From: Pseudomonadota bacterium
GTDB lineage: Bacteria; Pseudomonadota; Alphaproteobacteria; Sphingomonadales; Govanellaceae
Length of the DNA: 64,000 nt
NCBI GenBank assembly: GCA_003577275.1
Contig: QEVO01000002.1
Coordinates: 434,001-498,000 of the forward strand
Reading direction: 5' to 3'
Positions 26,808 through 38,778 of the stretch are shown in pieces; within the stretch, counting starts at the first letter, position 1; each line of letters begins with the position of its first letter. The notes below the pieces were generated by a model, which saw nothing but the letters and a program-made list of their open reading frames with translations, did no database searches and had not been told where the DNA came from. Both the position numbers and the translations under genes were made by a program.

Positions 26808-28103
26808 TTAGAGCGCCAGGCGCGCCGGGTTTTCAATCAGCGCCTTGAAGGCGGTCAACAGTTTCGCGCCGATGGCGCCGTCGATGGCGCGATGATCCAC
26901 AGAGAGCGTCGCCGACATCACGGTCGCCGGCGCGATCTGCCCATCCTTGATCACCGCGCGCTGTTCCGCCGCGCCCACCGCCAGGATGGCGGCTTGCGGC
27001 GGATTGATCACCGCTTCGAAGTCCTTGATGCCGTACATGCCAAGATTGGACAACGAAATGGTGCCGCCCTTGTAATCTTCCGGCATCAGCTTGCCGGCCC
27101 GCGCCTTCTCGGCCAGCGCGCGCATTTCATTGCTGATCTCAATCAACCCCTTTGTATCAGCGCCGCGAATGATCGGTGTAATCAGCCCGCCATCGATCGC
27201 CACCGCCACCGAGACATCGGCGCGGCTATAGCGGTAAAGCTTGTCGCCGGCGAACTGCACGTTGGCTTCTGGCGCGCGCTTCAACGCGATGGCCAGCGCC
27301 TTGATGATGAAGTCGTTGACCGAAAGCTTTAATCCTTCCGCCTCGTTGATGTCCTTGCGCGCCGCCAGCAGGTGATCCATTTGCACGTCCACGGTCATGT
27401 AGAAGTGTGGCACGGTGCGTTTTGATTCCGACAGGCGCTCGGCGATCACCTTGCGCATGGTGGAGAGTTTTACCTCCTCATGCGGCGCATCCGCCGGTCC
27501 ATAAACCGTCGCCGGCGCGACAGCGGTAGCGGCAGTGGCGGCAACTTGCGGCCGCGCCAGCGGCGCCTTGCCTTCCAGATCGCGTTTCACTACCCGGCCG
27601 CCGGGACCGGAGCCTTCCAGGGTGTTCAGATCAATGCCGCTCTGCTTGGCGATGCGGCGCGCCAGGGGCGAAGCGAAAATCCGCGCGTCATCATGGGCGG
27701 CGGGAACGGTCGGCTGCGGTGTCGGCGCTGATGGAAGTATGGGTGCGGATTTTTTTTGTTCGTCATTCCCGCGTAAGCGGGAATCCACCTTTTCTTCTGC
27801 ACTGGACTCCCGCTTTCGCGGGAGTGACGGAGCAGTTGAGGGACTGGCGACGCCCGCCTCGCCTTCCTCCAACAACACCGCGATTACGGTCCCCACCGGC
27901 ACATCCGCCGTGCCGGCCGCCACGGCGAGCTTGCCGACCTTGCCTTCGTCCGCCGCCTCCACTTCCATGGTCGCCTTGTCGGTCTCGATCTCGGCAATGA
28001 CATCGCCCGCCGCGATGGTATCGCCCTCCTTGATCAGCCACTTGGCCAGCGTTCCCTTTTCCATGGTCGGCGACAGCGCCGGCATGCGAATTTCAATGGA
28101 CAT
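26808..28103 (-). CDS. pdhC: Dihydrolipoamide acetyltransferase (pyruvate dehydrogenase E2)
   Basis: 431 aa from ATG 28103 (GGGAG upstream; an open extension to 28451 inside pdhB is rejected). Lipoyl domain 1-78 with Lys43 in [12 protein letters not shown]3-binding domain about 141-177 ([11 protein letters not shown]...[10 protein letters not shown]), and catalytic domain about 205-431 with VDHRAIDGA. Residues about 93-115 in the first linker ([20 protein letters not shown] and on) are encoded by a family A palindromic repeat at 27762-27828, kept in frame without stops. The insertion is in a flexible linker, so the enzyme should remain active. Confidence 0.96.
   Translation of the reverse strand: MSIEIRMPALSPTMEKGTLAKWLIKEGDTIAAGDVIAEIETDKATMEVEAADEGKVGKLAVAAGTADVPVGTVIAVLLEEGEAGVASPSTAPSLPRKRESSAEEKVDSRLRGNDEQKKSAPILPSAPTPQPTVPAAHDDARIFASPLARRIAKQSGIDLNTLEGSGPGGRVVKRDLEGKAPLARPQVAATAATAVAPATVYGPADAPHEEVKLSTMRKVIAERLSESKRTVPHFYMTVDVQMDHLLAARKDINEAEGLKLSVNDFIIKALAIALKRAPEANVQFAGDKLYRYSRADVSVAVAIDGGLITPIIRGADTKGLIEISNEMRALAEKARAGKLMPEDYKGGTISLSNLGMYGIKDFEAVINPPQAAILAVGAAEQRAVIKDGQIAPATVMSATLSVDHRAIDGAIGAKLLTAFKALIENPARLAL
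27762..27828. repeat. Family A palindromic repeat inside pdhC, copy 2
   Basis: GTCATTCCCGCGTAAGCGGGAATC, a 20-nt spacer, then GGACTCCCGCTTTCGCGGGAGTGAC. It lies within the pdhC coding frame, adding about 23 residues between the lipoyl and E3-binding domains. The two hairpin arms are well conserved, and the frame reads through both without stops. Confidence 0.88.
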
Positions 28104-28114
28104 TGTTAATCTCC

Positions 28115-29131
28115 CTAATCGCGGTAGAGCGCCGCTTTGGCGGCGGTGATAACTTTTTCCGAGGATATCAGCCACAACTTTTCCAGATTGGCGGCATAGG
28201 GCGTCGGCACATCGGCGTTGGCGACGCGCAATACCGGCGCATCCAGATAATCGAACGCCTGTTCGGTGACCCGCGCCGATACTTCCGCGCCGATACCGCA
28301 GGTGGGCCAGCCTTCCTCGACCACCAGCAGACGATTGGTCTTTTTCACCGAGGCAATGACCGGTTCCAGATCCAAGGGCCTGAGCGTGCGCAGATCGATC
28401 ACTTCCGCCGATACGCCGTCCGCCGCCAAGGCATCGGCCGCCTCCAGGCACTGGCCGACGGCGATGGAGTAGGCGACCAGCGTCACGTCAGAGCCTTCGC
28501 GCACCACCGCCGATTTGCCCAACGGCACGATCCAATCGTCGCCCTCCGGCACGTCGAAGGTTTTACCGTAAAGAATTTCATTCTCCAGAAACACCACCGG
28601 GTTGGGATCGCGGATGGCGGCTTTCAATAACCCCTTGGCGTCCGCCGCCGAATAAGGCGCCACCACCTTCAAGCCCGGCACATGCGCGTACCAGGCGGCG
28701 TAGTTCTGGCTGTGCTGCGCAGCGACCCGGGACGCTGCGCCGTTGGGGCCGCGAAAGACGATGGGGCAACCGATCTGTCCGCCCGACATGTAGCGGGTTT
28801 TCGCCGCCGAGTTGATGATCTGATCAATGGCCTGCATGGCGAAGTTGAAGGTCATGAACTCGATGATAGGTTTAAGGCCGGCGAACGCCGCGCCAACGCC
28901 GAGCCCGGCAAAGCCATGCTCGGTGATCGGCGTATCCATCACCCGCTTCGGCCCGAACTCGTCCAAGAGACCTTGGCTTACCTTGTAAGCGCCTTGGTAC
29001 TGCGCCACTTCCTCGCCCATTAAAAACACATCCGGGTCGCGGCGCATTTCCTCGGCCATGGCGTCACGCAACGCCTCGCGCACGGTTTGTGATTTCATTC
29101 CAGCTTGAGCTTCTTTCACATCCGTCGACAT
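28115..29131 (-). CDS. pdhB: Pyruvate dehydrogenase E1 beta subunit
   Basis: 338 aa of the transketolase C/pyrimidine-binding type. [20 protein letters not shown] contains the catalytic Glu; [20 protein letters not shown] and [20 protein letters not shown] are conserved. Unlike PdhB of Rhizobiales or Caulobacter there is no N-terminal lipoyl domain, so the only lipoyl domain in this operon is on E2. Forms the alpha2beta2 E1 with the PdhA product; starts 15 nt after its stop. Confidence 0.97.
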   Translation of the reverse strand: MSTDVKEAQAGMKSQTVREALRDAMAEEMRRDPDVFLMGEEVAQYQGAYKVSQGLLDEFGPKRVMDTPITEHGFAGLGVGAAFAGLKPIIEFMTFNFAMQAIDQIINSAAKTRYMSGGQIGCPIVFRGPNGAASRVAAQHSQNYAAWYAHVPGLKVVAPYSAADAKGLLKAAIRDPNPVVFLENEILYGKTFDVPEGDDWIVPLGKSAVVREGSDVTLVAYSIAVGQCLEAADALAADGVSAEVIDLRTLRPLDLEPVIASVKKTNRLLVVEEGWPTCGIGAEVSARVTEQAFDYLDAPVLRVANADVPTPYAANLEKLWLISSEKVITAAKAALYRD

Positions 29132-29146
29132 GATCCGCCCTCCCTT

Positions 29147-30178
29147 TTACGCGTACACATCCGTCCACAATTCGGACGGCTCGGGTTCGGGGCTGGCGGT
29201 GGCGAAATCGGCGGCGTCGGCGACAATCTCTTTCACCTCGCGGTCGATGGCCTTCAAGCTTTCCTCATCGAGGATGCCGTCATCGAAAAGGCGCTTCTTC
29301 GCCTGATCAAGGGGATCATGCTCGGCCCGCATCTTCTGCACTTCTTCCTTGGAGCGGTATTTCGCCGGGTCCGACATGGAATGGCCGCGATAGCGGTAGG
29401 TTTTCATTTCCAACAAGATCGGGCCGTTGCCGTCGCGGCTCCAGGCGACCGCCTCGTCCGCCGCCGCTTTCACGGCCAGCACGTTCATGCCGTCCACCTG
29501 GCGGCCGGGAATGCGGAAGCTTTCGCCGCGCCGATAAAGCTCGCCCTCCGCCGAGGCGCGGTTGACCGAGGTGCCCATGGCGTACTGATTGTTCTCGATG
29601 ACGTAGATCACCGGCAGCTTCCACAGCTCGGCCATGTTGAAGGACTCATAAACCTGGCCCTGGTTGGCCGCGCCGTCGCCGAAATAGGCGACGGTGACGC
29701 CGCCGGTTTCCCGGTATTTCTCGGCGAACGCAATGCCGGTGCCCAAGGATACCTGCGCGCCGACGATGCCATGGCCGCCATAGAAGCCGTGCTCGACGCT
29801 GAACATGTGCATGGAGCCGCCCTTGCCCTTGGAAATGCCGCCGGCGCGGCCCGTCAATTCCGCCATCACCGCTCGGGGATCAATGCCGCAGGCCAGCATA
29901 TGGGCGTGATCGCGGTAGCCGGTGATCACCTTGTCGCCGGGCCTCAGGGCCGCCTGAATGCCGGTGACCACCGCCTCCTGGCCGATATACAAGTGACAAA
30001 AGCCGCCGATCAGCCCCATGCCGTACATCTGCCCCGCCTTTTCCTCAAAGCGGCGCATCAGCAGCATCTGGCGGTAATAGGTTTTCAACTCCTCGGCAGA
30101 GGCGTCGTAGGTGGCCGTAGCGATCTGACTTAACGGCCGATATCGCGGGGAAATCTTCTTCGTTGCAAGCTTAGCCAT
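29147..30178 (-). CDS. pdhA: Pyruvate dehydrogenase E1 alpha subunit
   Basis: 343 aa from ATG 30178; a GTG seven codons upstream lacks a ribosome site, while GGAAGGACGG precedes the ATG by about 12 nt. The thiamine diphosphate motif is GDGAANQGQVYESFNMAELW near 170 and the phosphorylation-loop region YRYRGHSMSDPAKYR follows. Decarboxylates pyruvate with the PdhB product. First gene of pdhA-pdhB-pdhC-lpdA-lipA-ratA. Confidence 0.97.
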   Translation of the reverse strand: MAKLATKKISPRYRPLSQIATATYDASAEELKTYYRQMLLMRRFEEKAGQMYGMGLIGGFCHLYIGQEAVVTGIQAALRPGDKVITGYRDHAHMLACGIDPRAVMAELTGRAGGISKGKGGSMHMFSVEHGFYGGHGIVGAQVSLGTGIAFAEKYRETGGVTVAYFGDGAANQGQVYESFNMAELWKLPVIYVIENNQYAMGTSVNRASAEGELYRRGESFRIPGRQVDGMNVLAVKAAADEAVAWSRDGNGPILLEMKTYRYRGHSMSDPAKYRSKEEVQKMRAEHDPLDQAKKRLFDDGILDEESLKAIDREVKEIVADAADFATASPEPEPSELWTDVYA

Positions 30179-30316
30179 GAGATAAAGCCGTCCTTCCACG
30201 TCACGAGGGGGGCGAAAGTTGACACTGACCCTGGCAGGCGCACTATTCGGCTTTTTTTGTAATTGCGGGTCCTTTTAATATAGTAAAAGTTATTGTTTTT
30301 CCATGAAATATCTTTG

Positions 30317-30337
30317 CTTAACCAAAAAACGGTTAAG
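30317..30337. promoter_or_regulatory. Inverted repeat between ftsB and pdhA
   Basis: CTTAACC, 7-nt loop (AAAAAAC on plus), GGTTAAG: perfect 7-bp arms 20 nt past the ftsB stop, in an AT-rich gap upstream of pdhA. It could be a short terminator for ftsB (no T-run after the stem on the minus strand) or an operator for the pdh operon. Confidence 0.35.
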
Positions 30338-30357
30338 GCATTGGGAGGACTGTTGAT

Positions 30358-30693
30358 TTAGGGCTTCGAGGGGGCTTTGGCCGGCGTCTGGTAGATCACG
30401 ACTTCGTGTTCATGGGTATAACCGAGGATGCCGCGCACTTCCTCCGACAACAGATCGGGGTCTAGATTGTCGGGCTTTAGGAGCGCCACCTTGCGTTCCA
30501 AGGCTTCGCGCTCGGCGCGGATGACCGCCGCTTTTTGCGACAGGATCGCCTGCTCGCCGCGTGAATGCAGCCAGGCTTTCAGTCCGTGGTTTCCTTCCAC
30601 CGCGTGATAGCTGAAATAGAACAGCGACAGCACGATGAGCGCCGGGAAAATGGCGCCTTTCAGCCGCGGACGAACTTCCAACCAGAGTTTCAT
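30358..30693 (-). CDS. ftsB: Septum formation initiator FtsB/DivIC-family protein
   Basis: 111 aa from ATG 30693 (an in-frame TTG at 30729 is possible but adds an atypical tail). One membrane helix at about 14-32, then a coiled coil (EQAILSQKAAVIRAEREALE, about 45-80) and a C-terminal region ending in a Pro/Lys-rich tail. Links late division proteins FtsL and FtsQ in the periplasm. Position between eno and pdhA is the usual alphaproteobacterial one. Confidence 0.88.
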   Translation of the reverse strand: MKLWLEVRPRLKGAIFPALIVLSLFYFSYHAVEGNHGLKAWLHSRGEQAILSQKAAVIRAEREALERKVALLKPDNLDPDLLSEEVRGILGYTHEHEVVIYQTPAKAPSKP

Positions 30694-30769
30694 GAAGGCT
30701 AGCGAATCACGACCGATTCCGCGGGTCAAGCGAAAAGTGTGAGGCCCTATATCTTGTGATTATACGCGG

Positions 30770-32062
<1,293 letters not shown>

Positions 32063-32068
32063 TTATTG

Positions 32069-33736
<1,668 letters not shown>

Positions 33737-33765
33737 TTAAATCGCTAAACCTTCTCGTCTTAAAC

Positions 33766-34080
33766 CTACTGCGACAGCGGCACTTCCGGCAGCGCCGGAG
33801 CCGGCGTTTCCGCTGGCGCTTCCGTCGCCGGCTGATCCATGATCGACCTCCGGCTGGTATCCTTCTGCGCCAGGATGGTCAGCGCGATGGAGGTGAGGAA
33901 AAACGCCGCCGCCAGGATGGCCGTGGTACGGGTCAGGAAATTGGCGGCGCCGCGTGCCGACACCAGTCCGCCCGGACCGCCGCCGATGCCCAGCGCGCCG
34001 CCTTCCGAGCGCTGAATGAGCACGAAGCCCACCAACGCGATCGCCACGATTAAATGTATGACCAACAGTACGGCATGCAT
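33766..34080 (-). CDS. secG: Preprotein translocase subunit SecG
   Basis: 104 aa. Two membrane helices (about 4-22 and 52-72) joined by the Gly-rich loop QRSEGGALGIGGGPGGLVSA, as in SecG, then a Pro/Ala-rich cytosolic tail. Stimulates SecYEG protein export. Stands between tpiA and pyrG in the common order. Confidence 0.94.
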   Translation of the reverse strand: MHAVLLVIHLIVAIALVGFVLIQRSEGGALGIGGGPGGLVSARGAANFLTRTTAILAAAFFLTSIALTILAQKDTSRRSIMDQPATEAPAETPAPALPEVPLSQ

Positions 34081-34213
34081 GGAACGGCTCTTCTATTCGT
34101 CTTTATCAATGCATCAGGGAAGTCGACCCTTGGGGGCGACGTGGCAGGTTTATACCAATTGCCGACGCAATGCCAGATCAGAAATAGCCGCGGGCTGACA
34201 AACCTCCTCGGAC

Positions 34214-34290
34214 GTCATCGCGAGGCCACGTTAGTGGCCGTGGCGATCCAGAGACTGGATTGCTTCGCCCCTAATGGGGCTCGCAATGAC
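34214..34290. repeat. Family B palindromic repeat, copy 3
   Basis: GTCATCGCGAGGCCACG...GTGGCGATCCAG, a short spacer, then CTGGATTGCTTCGCC...GGGGCTCGCAATGAC. Intergenic between tpiA and secG, close to copy 1 in sequence (about 80 nt). Confidence 0.78.
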
Positions 34291-34307
34291 GCATCTGGGC
34301 GTTATCG

Positions 34308-35063
34308 TCATCCTAGATACGCCCCGATGATGCCCCAGAAATCGTCGGCCTTCAGGCTCGCCCCGCCGACCAGCGCGCCATCAACGTTTCTGACCGCCAT
34401 CAGCGCGCCGGCGTTCGCCGGCTTGACTGAGCCGCCGTAGAGGATCCGCACCTCGCCGCCGGCCGCCCCGAACCGCTGGCGGAGGGCGTCGCGGATAAAG
34501 CCGTGCACCTCGGCCACCTCGGCCTCGGTGGGGGTGCGGCCGGTGCCAATGGCCCACACCGGCTCATAGGCGATGGTGGTATTGCCTGGCAGGGCGCCGG
34601 CGGGCAGCGATTGCGCCACCTGGTCGCCCACCACCTTTAAGGTCTGCCCGGCATCCCGCTCGGCCTCGGTTTCGCCGACGCAGATGATGGCGGCAAGACC
34701 GGCGGCGTGGACAGCGGCGGCCTTGGCCGCCACCAGGGCGCTGGTCTCGCCATGGTCGGCGCGGCGCTCGGAGTGGCCGACGATGATATGGCTGCAGCCG
34801 AGATCGGCAAACATGGCGGCGCTGACGTCGCCGGTATGGGCTCCCGACGCCTTGGGGTGGCAATCCTGGCCGCCGACCAGGATGGCGCCGCCTTGTGCGG
34901 CCGCCGCCAGCGTGGAAACCAGGGTCGCCGGCGGGCAGATCAGCACGTCGCAGGGCAGCGCCGCCTGAGCCGCCATCAACCGCTTCAGCTTTTCCACTTC
35001 CGCCACATTGGCGCGAAGTCCGTTCATCTTCCAGTTGCCGGCTACCAGCGGCCGTGGCGGCAT
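34308..35063 (-). CDS. tpiA: Triosephosphate isomerase
   Basis: 251 aa. Substrate-binding GNWKMNG near 9-15, catalytic His in IIVGHSERR, catalytic Glu in [11 protein letters not shown], and the phosphate loop [10 protein letters not shown]. Interconverts dihydroxyacetone phosphate and glyceraldehyde-3-phosphate. First gene of the leftward glycolysis/pdh block, divergent from ppiD with about 150 nt of promoter region between. Confidence 0.98.
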   Translation of the reverse strand: MPPRPLVAGNWKMNGLRANVAEVEKLKRLMAAQAALPCDVLICPPATLVSTLAAAAQGGAILVGGQDCHPKASGAHTGDVSAAMFADLGCSHIIVGHSERRADHGETSALVAAKAAAVHAAGLAAIICVGETEAERDAGQTLKVVGDQVAQSLPAGALPGNTTIAYEPVWAIGTGRTPTEAEVAEVHGFIRDALRQRFGAAGGEVRILYGGSVKPANAGALMAVRNVDGALVGGASLKADDFWGIIGAYLG

Positions 35064-35216
35064 GGGAGTCTCCTTTGTCCTGTTTTACCGCCGGGGTTCT
35101 AACACTTTTACCCCGTGGCTCACAACATCTCGGCAAAAGCATTGAGACGCGGCGACGAATACCGTACAACGGGGCCCGAGTTCACATTTTAGGCCGGGCG
35201 CCAAGGGGGCCGGTAG

Positions 35217-37127
35217 ATGATTTCGTCGCTTCGCAAACGCACGGGTTCCTTTATCGTCATGCTGCTGATGGGACTGCTGATCGCCAGCTTCGCCATCTGG
35301 GGCATCGGCGACGTGTTTCGCGCCGGGGGTGCGGACTCGTTGGCGGTGGTCGGCGGCAGCAAGATCACACCGGCGGCATTCTCCCGCGAGTACCAAAATG
35401 AACTGAACCGCTGGCAGCAGCAGATGGGCGAAAGCTTCACCCCGGCGCAGGCCAAGGCCATGGGCATGCCCCGCGACGTGCTGCAACGCATGGTCAACCG
35501 CGAGGTGTTCGATGCCGCCGGCCGCGATCTCGGGCTGGCGGTATCCGACGCCCAGGTGCGCGACTACATCCGCTCCAACCCGGCGTTTCGCAACAGCTTA
35601 GGGCAGTTCGACCGTGGCCTTTACGCCAATGTCCTGCGCTACGTCGGCATGTCGGAAGCACAGTTCGAGACGGCGGCGCGCGCCGACCTGACCCGCGAGC
35701 AGCTCCTCAATGCCCTCGGGCTTGCCGCTCATCTGCCGGACAGCCTGGCTGAGCGGCTTTACGCCTACCACGGCGAAAGCCGCCTCATCGACGTGGCGGC
35801 GATCCGCGCCTCGGCCATGCAGGATATCGCCCCGCCGGACGAGGCGGCGCTCATGGCCTACTACAAAGAGCATCAGGACCAGTTCACGGCCCCGGAATAC
35901 CGGGCCATAAGCTATCTGTATCTGACCGCCGCCGATCTTGAAGGCCAAGCTGCCTTAAGCGAGCAGGACATCCTCGCCTACTACGACGATCACGCCGCCG
36001 AGTACGCGACTGCAGAAACGCGCACCCTGGAGCAGATGGTGTTTTCCGACCAAAAAGCGGCGGCGGCCGCGGCTGACGCCATTCGCGGCGGCGCTGACTT
36101 TGCCGCCGTGGCCAAGGAAAAGGCGGGTCTCAATGCCGACGAATTGGCGCTCGGCGAGCGCACACAGCAGCAGATCGCCGATGAGCTGGGCAAAGACGTG
36201 GCGCAGGCGGTGTTTGCCACCCCCGCCGGTGAGGTGGCGGGGCCGGCGGCAAGCAGCTTCGGCTGGCATGTGGTGAAAGTCATCGCCATCACGCCCGAGG
36301 TGCGCCGCCCGCTCGGCGAAGTGCGCGCCGAAATCGAGGCCAAGGCCCGCCGCGACAAGGCGATCGACCTCCTTTATGACGCCACCAACAAGATCGAGGA
36401 TGAGCTGGCCAGCGGCGCCACTTTGGAAGAAGTGGCGAAAAACCTCGGCCTTAGCGTGGCCGCCATCCCAGCGGTGGACGGCAACGGCCTCGCCCCGGAC
36501 GGCAGCGTGGTGCCGGATCTGCCCAAGGCGGGCAATTTCCTGCGTGACGCCTTCGCCGCCGAAGCCGGCGCCGAGCCGATCCTGCATGAAGCCTCCAACG
36601 AGGCTTATTATCTCTTGCGCGTCGATACCGTGACGCCGCCGGCGGTGCGGCCGCTCAATATGGTGAAGGCGGCGGTGGAGGCGGTGTGGCTGGCAACCGC
36701 CCGCGACACCCGCGCCAAGGAAACCGCTGAAGCCGTCAAAGCCGCGCTGGCCGCCGGCAAGCCGCTGGCTGAGGCGGTTCCCGCCGGCGCGGTGGTGCAA
36801 ACCGGCATTGCCGCCCGCCGCCTGCCCTCGCCCGACGCCCAGGCGCTGACACCGGAAATCCGCAACGCCGCCTTCGCCGCCGCCGTGGGCAAAAGCGCTA
36901 CGGTGCGGGCGGCTGACGGTGATGGCTATGTGGTGGTCCATGTGCTCAGCGCCGCAGCCGGCGACCCCGCCGCCAACGCTCGGGAATTCGATGAATTCAA
37001 GCGCGGCATGGCGTCCCAGTACGGCAATGACGTAATCCAGGCCTATCGCCTCCACTTGAGCCGCGCGTTTGAGGTCGCCTTCAATCAGAAACTGTTCGAC
37101 GAGACGGTTGGACGGCTCAGCGAGTAG
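35217..37127 (+). CDS. ppiD: PpiD/SurA-type periplasmic peptidyl-prolyl isomerase
   Basis: 636 aa. A short cytosolic N-terminus, one membrane anchor (about 12-35), a SurA-like chaperone domain (about 36-230), a parvulin PPIase domain (about 245-350, with the GADFAAVAKEKAGLN and FGWHVVKVIAITPE strands) and a long C-terminal part with a second parvulin-like repeat. Assists folding of exported and outer-membrane proteins next to the Sec translocon. ATG 35217 has AAGGGGGCC upstream. trpE follows after 8 nt. Confidence 0.9.
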   Translation: MISSLRKRTGSFIVMLLMGLLIASFAIWGIGDVFRAGGADSLAVVGGSKITPAAFSREYQNELNRWQQQMGESFTPAQAKAMGMPRDVLQRMVNREVFDAAGRDLGLAVSDAQVRDYIRSNPAFRNSLGQFDRGLYANVLRYVGMSEAQFETAARADLTREQLLNALGLAAHLPDSLAERLYAYHGESRLIDVAAIRASAMQDIAPPDEAALMAYYKEHQDQFTAPEYRAISYLYLTAADLEGQAALSEQDILAYYDDHAAEYATAETRTLEQMVFSDQKAAAAAADAIRGGADFAAVAKEKAGLNADELALGERTQQQIADELGKDVAQAVFATPAGEVAGPAASSFGWHVVKVIAITPEVRRPLGEVRAEIEAKARRDKAIDLLYDATNKIEDELASGATLEEVAKNLGLSVAAIPAVDGNGLAPDGSVVPDLPKAGNFLRDAFAAEAGAEPILHEASNEAYYLLRVDTVTPPAVRPLNMVKAAVEAVWLATARDTRAKETAEAVKAALAAGKPLAEAVPAGAVVQTGIAARRLPSPDAQALTPEIRNAAFAAAVGKSATVRAADGDGYVVVHVLSAAAGDPAANAREFDEFKRGMASQYGNDVIQAYRLHLSRAFEVAFNQKLFDETVGRLSE

Positions 37128-37135
37128 CCGGCGTC

Positions 37136-38638
37136 ATGGCGGTAAACCCCGATTTTTCGACCTTTGCCGCCACCTACGACGCCGGTCGGCCGCAGGTTGT
37201 ATGGAGCGCCCTGGTCGCCGATCTGGAAACGCCGATTTCCGCCTATTTGAAGCTCACCGGCGGCAATCCGCCGAGTTTTCTTTTGGAATCGGTGGAAGGC
37301 GGCGCGGTGCGCGGCCGCTACTCCATCATCGGCTTGAAGCCCGACCTGATCTGGCGCTGTCGCGGTGACGCGGCGGAAATCGCCCGCCATGGCCAAGCCT
37401 TTGCCCCCGCCGGTCCGGCGCTGGCCTCGTTGCGCGCGCTCCTGGATGAATCCCGCATCGATCTGCCGCCCGGCCTGCCGCCCATGGCGGCGGGCGTGGT
37501 CGGCTACATGGGCTATGACATGGTGCGCCTGATGGAGCGCTTGAGCGCTCCCAAGCCCGACCTCATCGGCGCGCCCGACGGCGTCTTCATCCGGCCCACG
37601 GTGATGGCGATCTTCGATACCATCAAGGACACCATCACGGCGGTCACCCCGGTTCGCCCCACGCCTGGGGTGAGCGCCGCTGACGCCTACGCCCGCGCCG
37701 AAGATCGCCTGCAGGAGGTGCTGGCCGCCCTGGAGCGGCCTCTTGCCCATGCCCAGGGCAGCGGCGGCGAAATCCCGACGCTGGCGGAGCCCGCCGCCAA
37801 CATGTCGCGCGCCGACTTTCACGCCATGGTGGCCAGGGCCAAGGACTACATCATCGCCGGCGACATCTTCCAGGTGGTGCTGTCACAGCGCTTCTCCCTG
37901 CCCTTCGCCTTGCCGCCGGTGGCGCTCTATCGCGCGCTGCGCCGCACCAACCCCTCGCCGTTCCTGTTCTTCCTCGCCCTTGACGAGCTGTCGGCGGTGG
38001 GATCGAGCCCGGAAATCCTGGTCCGGGTGCGCGACGGCGTGGTCACCATCCGTCCCATCGCCGGCACCCGGCCGCGCGGCGCCACGGCGGAGGAAGACCA
38101 GGCCCTGGCGGCTGATCTGCTCGCCGACCCCAAGGAACTGGCCGAGCACTTGATGCTCCTCGATCTGGGGCGCAATGACGTCGGCCGGGTGGCCAAAGGC
38201 GGCAGCCTGCGGGTCACCGAACAAATGACCATCGAGCGCTATTCCCACGTCATGCACATCGTCTCCAATGTCGAGGGCGAACTTGATCCGGCGCACGACG
38301 AGATCGACGCGCTGGCCGCCGGCTTTCCCGCCGGCACGGTGACCGGCGCGCCGAAAATCCGCGCCATGGAAATCATCGACGAGTTGGAGCCCGAGAAGCG
38401 CTCGGTCTATGCCGGCGCGGTGGGATATTTCTCCGCCAACGGCAGTGTCGATACCTGCATCGTGCTGCGCACCGCCATCGTCAAGGACGGCGTCATGCAC
38501 GTCCAGGCCGGGGCCGGCATCGTCTATGACAGCGATCCCGATAAGGAATACGAGGAAACCCGGGCCAAGGCGCGGGCGCTCATGCGCGCCGCCGAGGAAG
38601 CGGTGCGCTTCGCCGCGCAAGCCGGATTGGGACAGTAG
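37136..38638 (+). CDS. trpE: Anthranilate synthase component I
   Basis: 500 aa. N-terminal ADIC-synthase regulatory region (SFLLESVEGGAVRGRYSIIG holds the Trp-feedback serine), and the chorismate-binding catalytic domain (about 220-495): GDIFQVVLSQRFS, SSPEILVRV, RPIAGTRPRGAT, LLDLGRNDVGRV and FPAGTVTGAPKIRAMEII. Works with the TrpG product to form anthranilate. No leader peptide is visible: ppiD ends 8 nt upstream. A repeat and a reversed deacetylase gene separate it from trpG. Confidence 0.97.
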   Translation: MAVNPDFSTFAATYDAGRPQVVWSALVADLETPISAYLKLTGGNPPSFLLESVEGGAVRGRYSIIGLKPDLIWRCRGDAAEIARHGQAFAPAGPALASLRALLDESRIDLPPGLPPMAAGVVGYMGYDMVRLMERLSAPKPDLIGAPDGVFIRPTVMAIFDTIKDTITAVTPVRPTPGVSAADAYARAEDRLQEVLAALERPLAHAQGSGGEIPTLAEPAANMSRADFHAMVARAKDYIIAGDIFQVVLSQRFSLPFALPPVALYRALRRTNPSPFLFFLALDELSAVGSSPEILVRVRDGVVTIRPIAGTRPRGATAEEDQALAADLLADPKELAEHLMLLDLGRNDVGRVAKGGSLRVTEQMTIERYSHVMHIVSNVEGELDPAHDEIDALAAGFPAGTVTGAPKIRAMEIIDELEPEKRSVYAGAVGYFSANGSVDTCIVLRTAIVKDGVMHVQAGAGIVYDSDPDKEYEETRAKARALMRAAEEAVRFAAQAGLGQ

Positions 38639-38680
38639 GATAATTGCGAATTTTTATTCGTCACCCCCGCATCCCTATCC

Positions 38681-38749
38681 GTCATCCCCGCGAAAGCGGG
38701 GATCCAGCTCTTTGATTTTACTATGGATTCCCGCTTTCGCGGGAATGAC
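38681..38749. repeat. Family A palindromic repeat, copy 3
   Basis: GTCATCCCCGCGAAAGCGGGGATC, spacer with TTTTACTATGG, then GGATTCCCGCTTTCGCGGGAATGAC. Lies between the convergent ends of trpE and the polysaccharide deacetylase-like gene, where it could terminate both. Confidence 0.88.
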
Positions 38750-38778
38750 GGCAGAGTGAGTTGGATGAGCCTTACTTT

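Noticed and set aside
28104..28451. Upstream extension of the pdhC frame
   Set aside because: It lies entirely inside pdhB in another frame and is low-complexity; ATG 28103 starts the lipoyl domain exactly.
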